A DNA stretch of 13,907 bases from positions 1 through 13,907 of the forward strand of contig CAUHCL010000052.1 of NCBI GenBank assembly GCA_959604655.1. The letters are read 5' to 3'. Shown here piece after piece: positions 12,031 to 13,907 of the stretch (position 1 is the first letter of the stretch; every line of letters begins with the position of its first letter). Below the pieces are notes generated by a model that saw only the letters and a program-made list of their open reading frames with translations, was not told where the DNA came from and made no database searches. A program made the position numbers and the translations under genes. Origin of the DNA: an uncultured Alistipes sp. (GTDB lineage Bacteria; Bacteroidota; Bacteroidia; Bacteroidales; Rikenellaceae).

Positions 12031-12789
12031 CTACTTCGCGAAGCCCTTGCCTATGGCGAGGAAATCCTCGGCCTTGAGGGCTGCGCCGCCGATCAGACCG
12101 CCGTCGACGTCCTCCTTGGCGAAGATCTCGGCAGCGTTCGAAGGCTTGCAGCTTCCGCCGTAGAGTATGGGGCACTCGGCGGCAGCGGCGCCGAACTTCT
12201 CGGCCAGCACCTTGCGGATGTAGGCATGAATCTCCTGCGCCTGCTCGGCCGTGGCGGTCTTGCCCGTACCGATGGCCCACACGGGCTCGTATGCTATCAC
12301 CAGCGACGCGAACTGCTCGGCGGTGAGGTTGTAAACCACCTCCTCGATCTGAGCCTTCACCACGTCGAAGTGCTTGCCTGCCTCGCGCTCCTCCAGGTTC
12401 TCACCCACGCAGTAGATGGGCTTCAGACCGTTTGCGTAGGCCTGCTCCATCTTCTTGTTGAGCGTCTGCGAGGTCTCGCCGTAGTACTGACGACGCTCCG
12501 AGTGACCCAGAATCACGTACTCGCAGCCGAGTGCGGCGATCATCGAGGCTGCAACCTCGCCCGTGTAGGCGCCCTTGGCCTCGGCGGCGCAGTTCTGCGC
12601 GCCCACGGCTATGTCCGAACCCTTCACGGCCTCCACTACCTGCGAGAGGTGGGTGAAGGGAGGGCATACGATGAAGTTCACGCACGAGCAAACCTCGCCG
12701 CGACCTGCGACCACATTCTTGGCCAACTCCACGCCCTCGGCGGGCAGGGTGTTCATTTTCCAGTTTCCTGCAACAATTTTCTTTCTCAT
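12031..12789 (-). CDS. tpiA: Triosephosphate isomerase
   Basis: Interconverts dihydroxyacetone phosphate and glyceraldehyde 3-phosphate in glycolysis and gluconeogenesis, in the cytoplasm. The 252 residues match the usual length. The active site is complete: Asn9 and Lys11 in VAGNWKMN, His96 in VILGHSERR, and Glu168 in IAYEPVWAIGTGKTA, which runs into the flexible loop 6; the phosphate-binding YGGSCKP and GLIGGAAL follow. The start follows the lysS stop by 32 bases with no promoter or terminator visible between, so tpiA is probably the second gene of a lysS-tpiA transcript. A terminator follows the stop. Confidence 0.98.
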   Translation of the reverse strand: MRKKIVAGNWKMNTLPAEGVELAKNVVAGRGEVCSCVNFIVCPPFTHLSQVVEAVKGSDIAVGAQNCAAEAKGAYTGEVAASMIAALGCEYVILGHSERRQYYGETSQTLNKKMEQAYANGLKPIYCVGENLEEREAGKHFDVVKAQIEEVVYNLTAEQFASLVIAYEPVWAIGTGKTATAEQAQEIHAYIRKVLAEKFGAAAAECPILYGGSCKPSNAAEIFAKEDVDGGLIGGAALKAEDFLAIGKGFAK

Positions 12790-12821
12790 AACAGTTTATT
12801 TGAGTTGTATTCGTTTTTTCG

Positions 12822-13907
12822 TTATTCCTCGCACCAGCGCTTCACATCCTCCATCGAGGGTGCTTTCAGGCCCAGCTTGTTCTTCTTGTTGAACCCGCAG
12901 AGGTCGTTGAAGAACTTGCCTGCCGAGAGTTTCTTCAGCGAGTCGACCGTGATGTATCCCATCTTCTGGATCACGGGCACCCACTCGGCGGGAACGCCTA
13001 TGGCGGTGTACTTCTCCTCGTCGTCGGCCACCACCTTCTTTTCGGGACGCATGGTGGGGAAGAACAGCACATCCTGAATCGACGGCTGGTTGGTCATGAA
13101 CATCGTCAGACGGTCGATGCCTATGCCCATGCCCGAGCACGATGGCATGCCGTACTCCAGCGCGCGGACGAAATCCATGTCGATGAACATCGCCTCGTCG
13201 TCGCCCTTCTCCGACAGACGCAGCTGCTCCTGGAAACGCTCCAGCTGGTCGATGGGGTCGTTCAGTTCCGAGTAGGCGTTGCACAGCTCCTTGCCGTTGA
13301 CGAAGAGCTCGAAACGCTCCGTCAGGTCGGCATTGTCGCGGTGACGCTTGCACAGGGGCGACATCTCGCGCGGATAGTCGCACACGAAGGTGGGCTGTAT
13401 GAGTTCTTCCTCGCAATACTGACCGAATATGGCGTCTATGAGCTTGCCCTTGCCCATCGTCTCGTCGGTCTCCACGCCCAGACGCGCGCAGGCCTCGCGC
13501 AGCTGTTCCTCGCTCTGTCCCGTAATGTCGTAACCCGTCTTTTCGAGTATGGCATCGGTCATGGTCACGCGGCGGAACGGCGCCTTGAACGATATCTTGC
13601 GGTCGCCGATGGTCAGCTCCGTGGTGCCGTTGGTGGCCATTGCCACCCGCTGGAGCATCTGCTCGGTGAACTCCATCATCCACTTGTAGTCCTTATAGGC
13701 CACGTATATCTCCATGCAGGTGAACTCGGGGTTGTGGGTGCGGTCCATACCCTCGTTGCGGAAGTTCTTGCCGAACTCGTACACGCCGTCGAAACCGCCC
13801 ACGATCAGGCGCTTGAGATAGAGCTCGCTGGCTATTCGCATGTAGAAATCTATGTCGAGCGCATTGTGGTGCGTGATGAACGGACGCGCCGAGGCTCCGC
13901 CCGGGAT
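12822..13907 (-). CDS. lysS: Lysyl-tRNA synthetase, class II (partial, N-terminus outside window)
   Basis: Charges tRNA-Lys with lysine. The reading frame continues to the right edge; the 22 codons beyond the first internal ATG read IPGGASARPFITHHNALDID and on to FY, which is the conserved LysRS segment, so the gene starts outside and 361 residues are visible. Motif 2 is FRNEGMDRTHNPEF and motif 3 is GMGIGIDRLTMFMTNQPS followed by IQDVLFFP; the catalytic core is therefore intact. After TMRPEKK, where many bacterial enzymes end, about 70 further residues follow (VPAEWVPVIQKMGYITVDSL through to RWCEE), a Lys-rich helical extension that I associate with the Bacteroidota form. tpiA lies 32 bases downstream. 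Confidence 0.97.
   Translation of the reverse strand: MPGGASARPFITHHNALDIDFYMRIASELYLKRLIVGGFDGVYEFGKNFRNEGMDRTHNPEFTCMEIYVAYKDYKWMMEFTEQMLQRVAMATNGTTELTIGDRKISFKAPFRRVTMTDAILEKTGYDITGQSEEQLREACARLGVETDETMGKGKLIDAIFGQYCEEELIQPTFVCDYPREMSPLCKRHRDNADLTERFELFVNGKELCNAYSELNDPIDQLERFQEQLRLSEKGDDEAMFIDMDFVRALEYGMPSCSGMGIGIDRLTMFMTNQPSIQDVLFFPTMRPEKKVVADDEEKYTAIGVPAEWVPVIQKMGYITVDSLKKLSAGKFFNDLCGFNKKNKLGLKAPSMEDVKRWCEE

Noticed and set aside
12028..13077. Plus-strand open frame opposite tpiA and lysS
   Set aside because: Antisense shadow of two clear housekeeping genes.

Overview
The window looks like a chromosomal segment from a high-GC member of the Bacteroidales, most likely Alistipes or a close relative (Rikenellaceae). 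Three things support this. Promoters carry the Bacteroidota -7 element TAnnTTTG rather than a sigma70 box. Start codons mostly lack a Shine-Dalgarno sequence. The gene order DUF4271 - hemD - rnpA - yidD is one I associate with Bacteroidota. The genus call is inference; the phylum call is firm. Most of the window is core housekeeping content: I see no insertion sequence, prophage, CRISPR array, tRNA or rRNA.

Layout. (1) 1-5782 is a tightly packed plus-strand run: the end of a small membrane-anchored protein, an S41 C-terminal-processing protease, an orphan membrane sensor histidine kinase, a DUF4271 membrane protein, uroporphyrinogen-III synthase (hemD), RNase P protein (rnpA) and the YidD membrane-insertion factor. 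Junctions are 4-base ATGA overlaps or gaps of 3-13 bases, and rnpA and yidD overlap by 44 bases. A promoter inside the end of the DUF4271 gene probably lets hemD-rnpA-yidD be transcribed separately. A strong bidirectional terminator (5816-5850) ends the run. (2) 5869-8071 is a small sugar/metabolite module: a secreted xylose-isomerase-like TIM-barrel protein on the minus strand, and divergently a cupin-fold protein plus a small VOC (glyoxalase-fold) protein. (3) 8072-8526 is gene-free and packed with hairpins, including one copy of a dispersed palindromic repeat and a nested foldback of about 140 bases. (4) 8527-10901 holds rnhB (minus), an unrecognised multi-pass membrane protein (plus) and pnuC (minus). 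(5) 10902-11503 is a 602-base divergent intergenic region with the pnuC promoter, a near-perfect AT-rich palindrome, the second repeat copy, a 21-base palindrome and a structured leader for rplS. (6) rplS (plus) converges on a minus-strand lysS-tpiA pair; lysS runs off the right edge.

Functional view. Translation and RNA processing (rnpA, rplS, lysS, rnhB), heme synthesis (hemD), envelope biogenesis and surveillance (S41 protease, kinase, YidD) and cofactor or carbon metabolism (pnuC, tpiA, the isomerase-like trio) are all represented. I found no convincing new defence or mobile system. The features most worth a second look are the palindromic repeat pair, the long foldback next to rnhB, the palindrome between pnuC and rplS, the rplS leader, and the co-transcribed protease-kinase-DUF4271 set.
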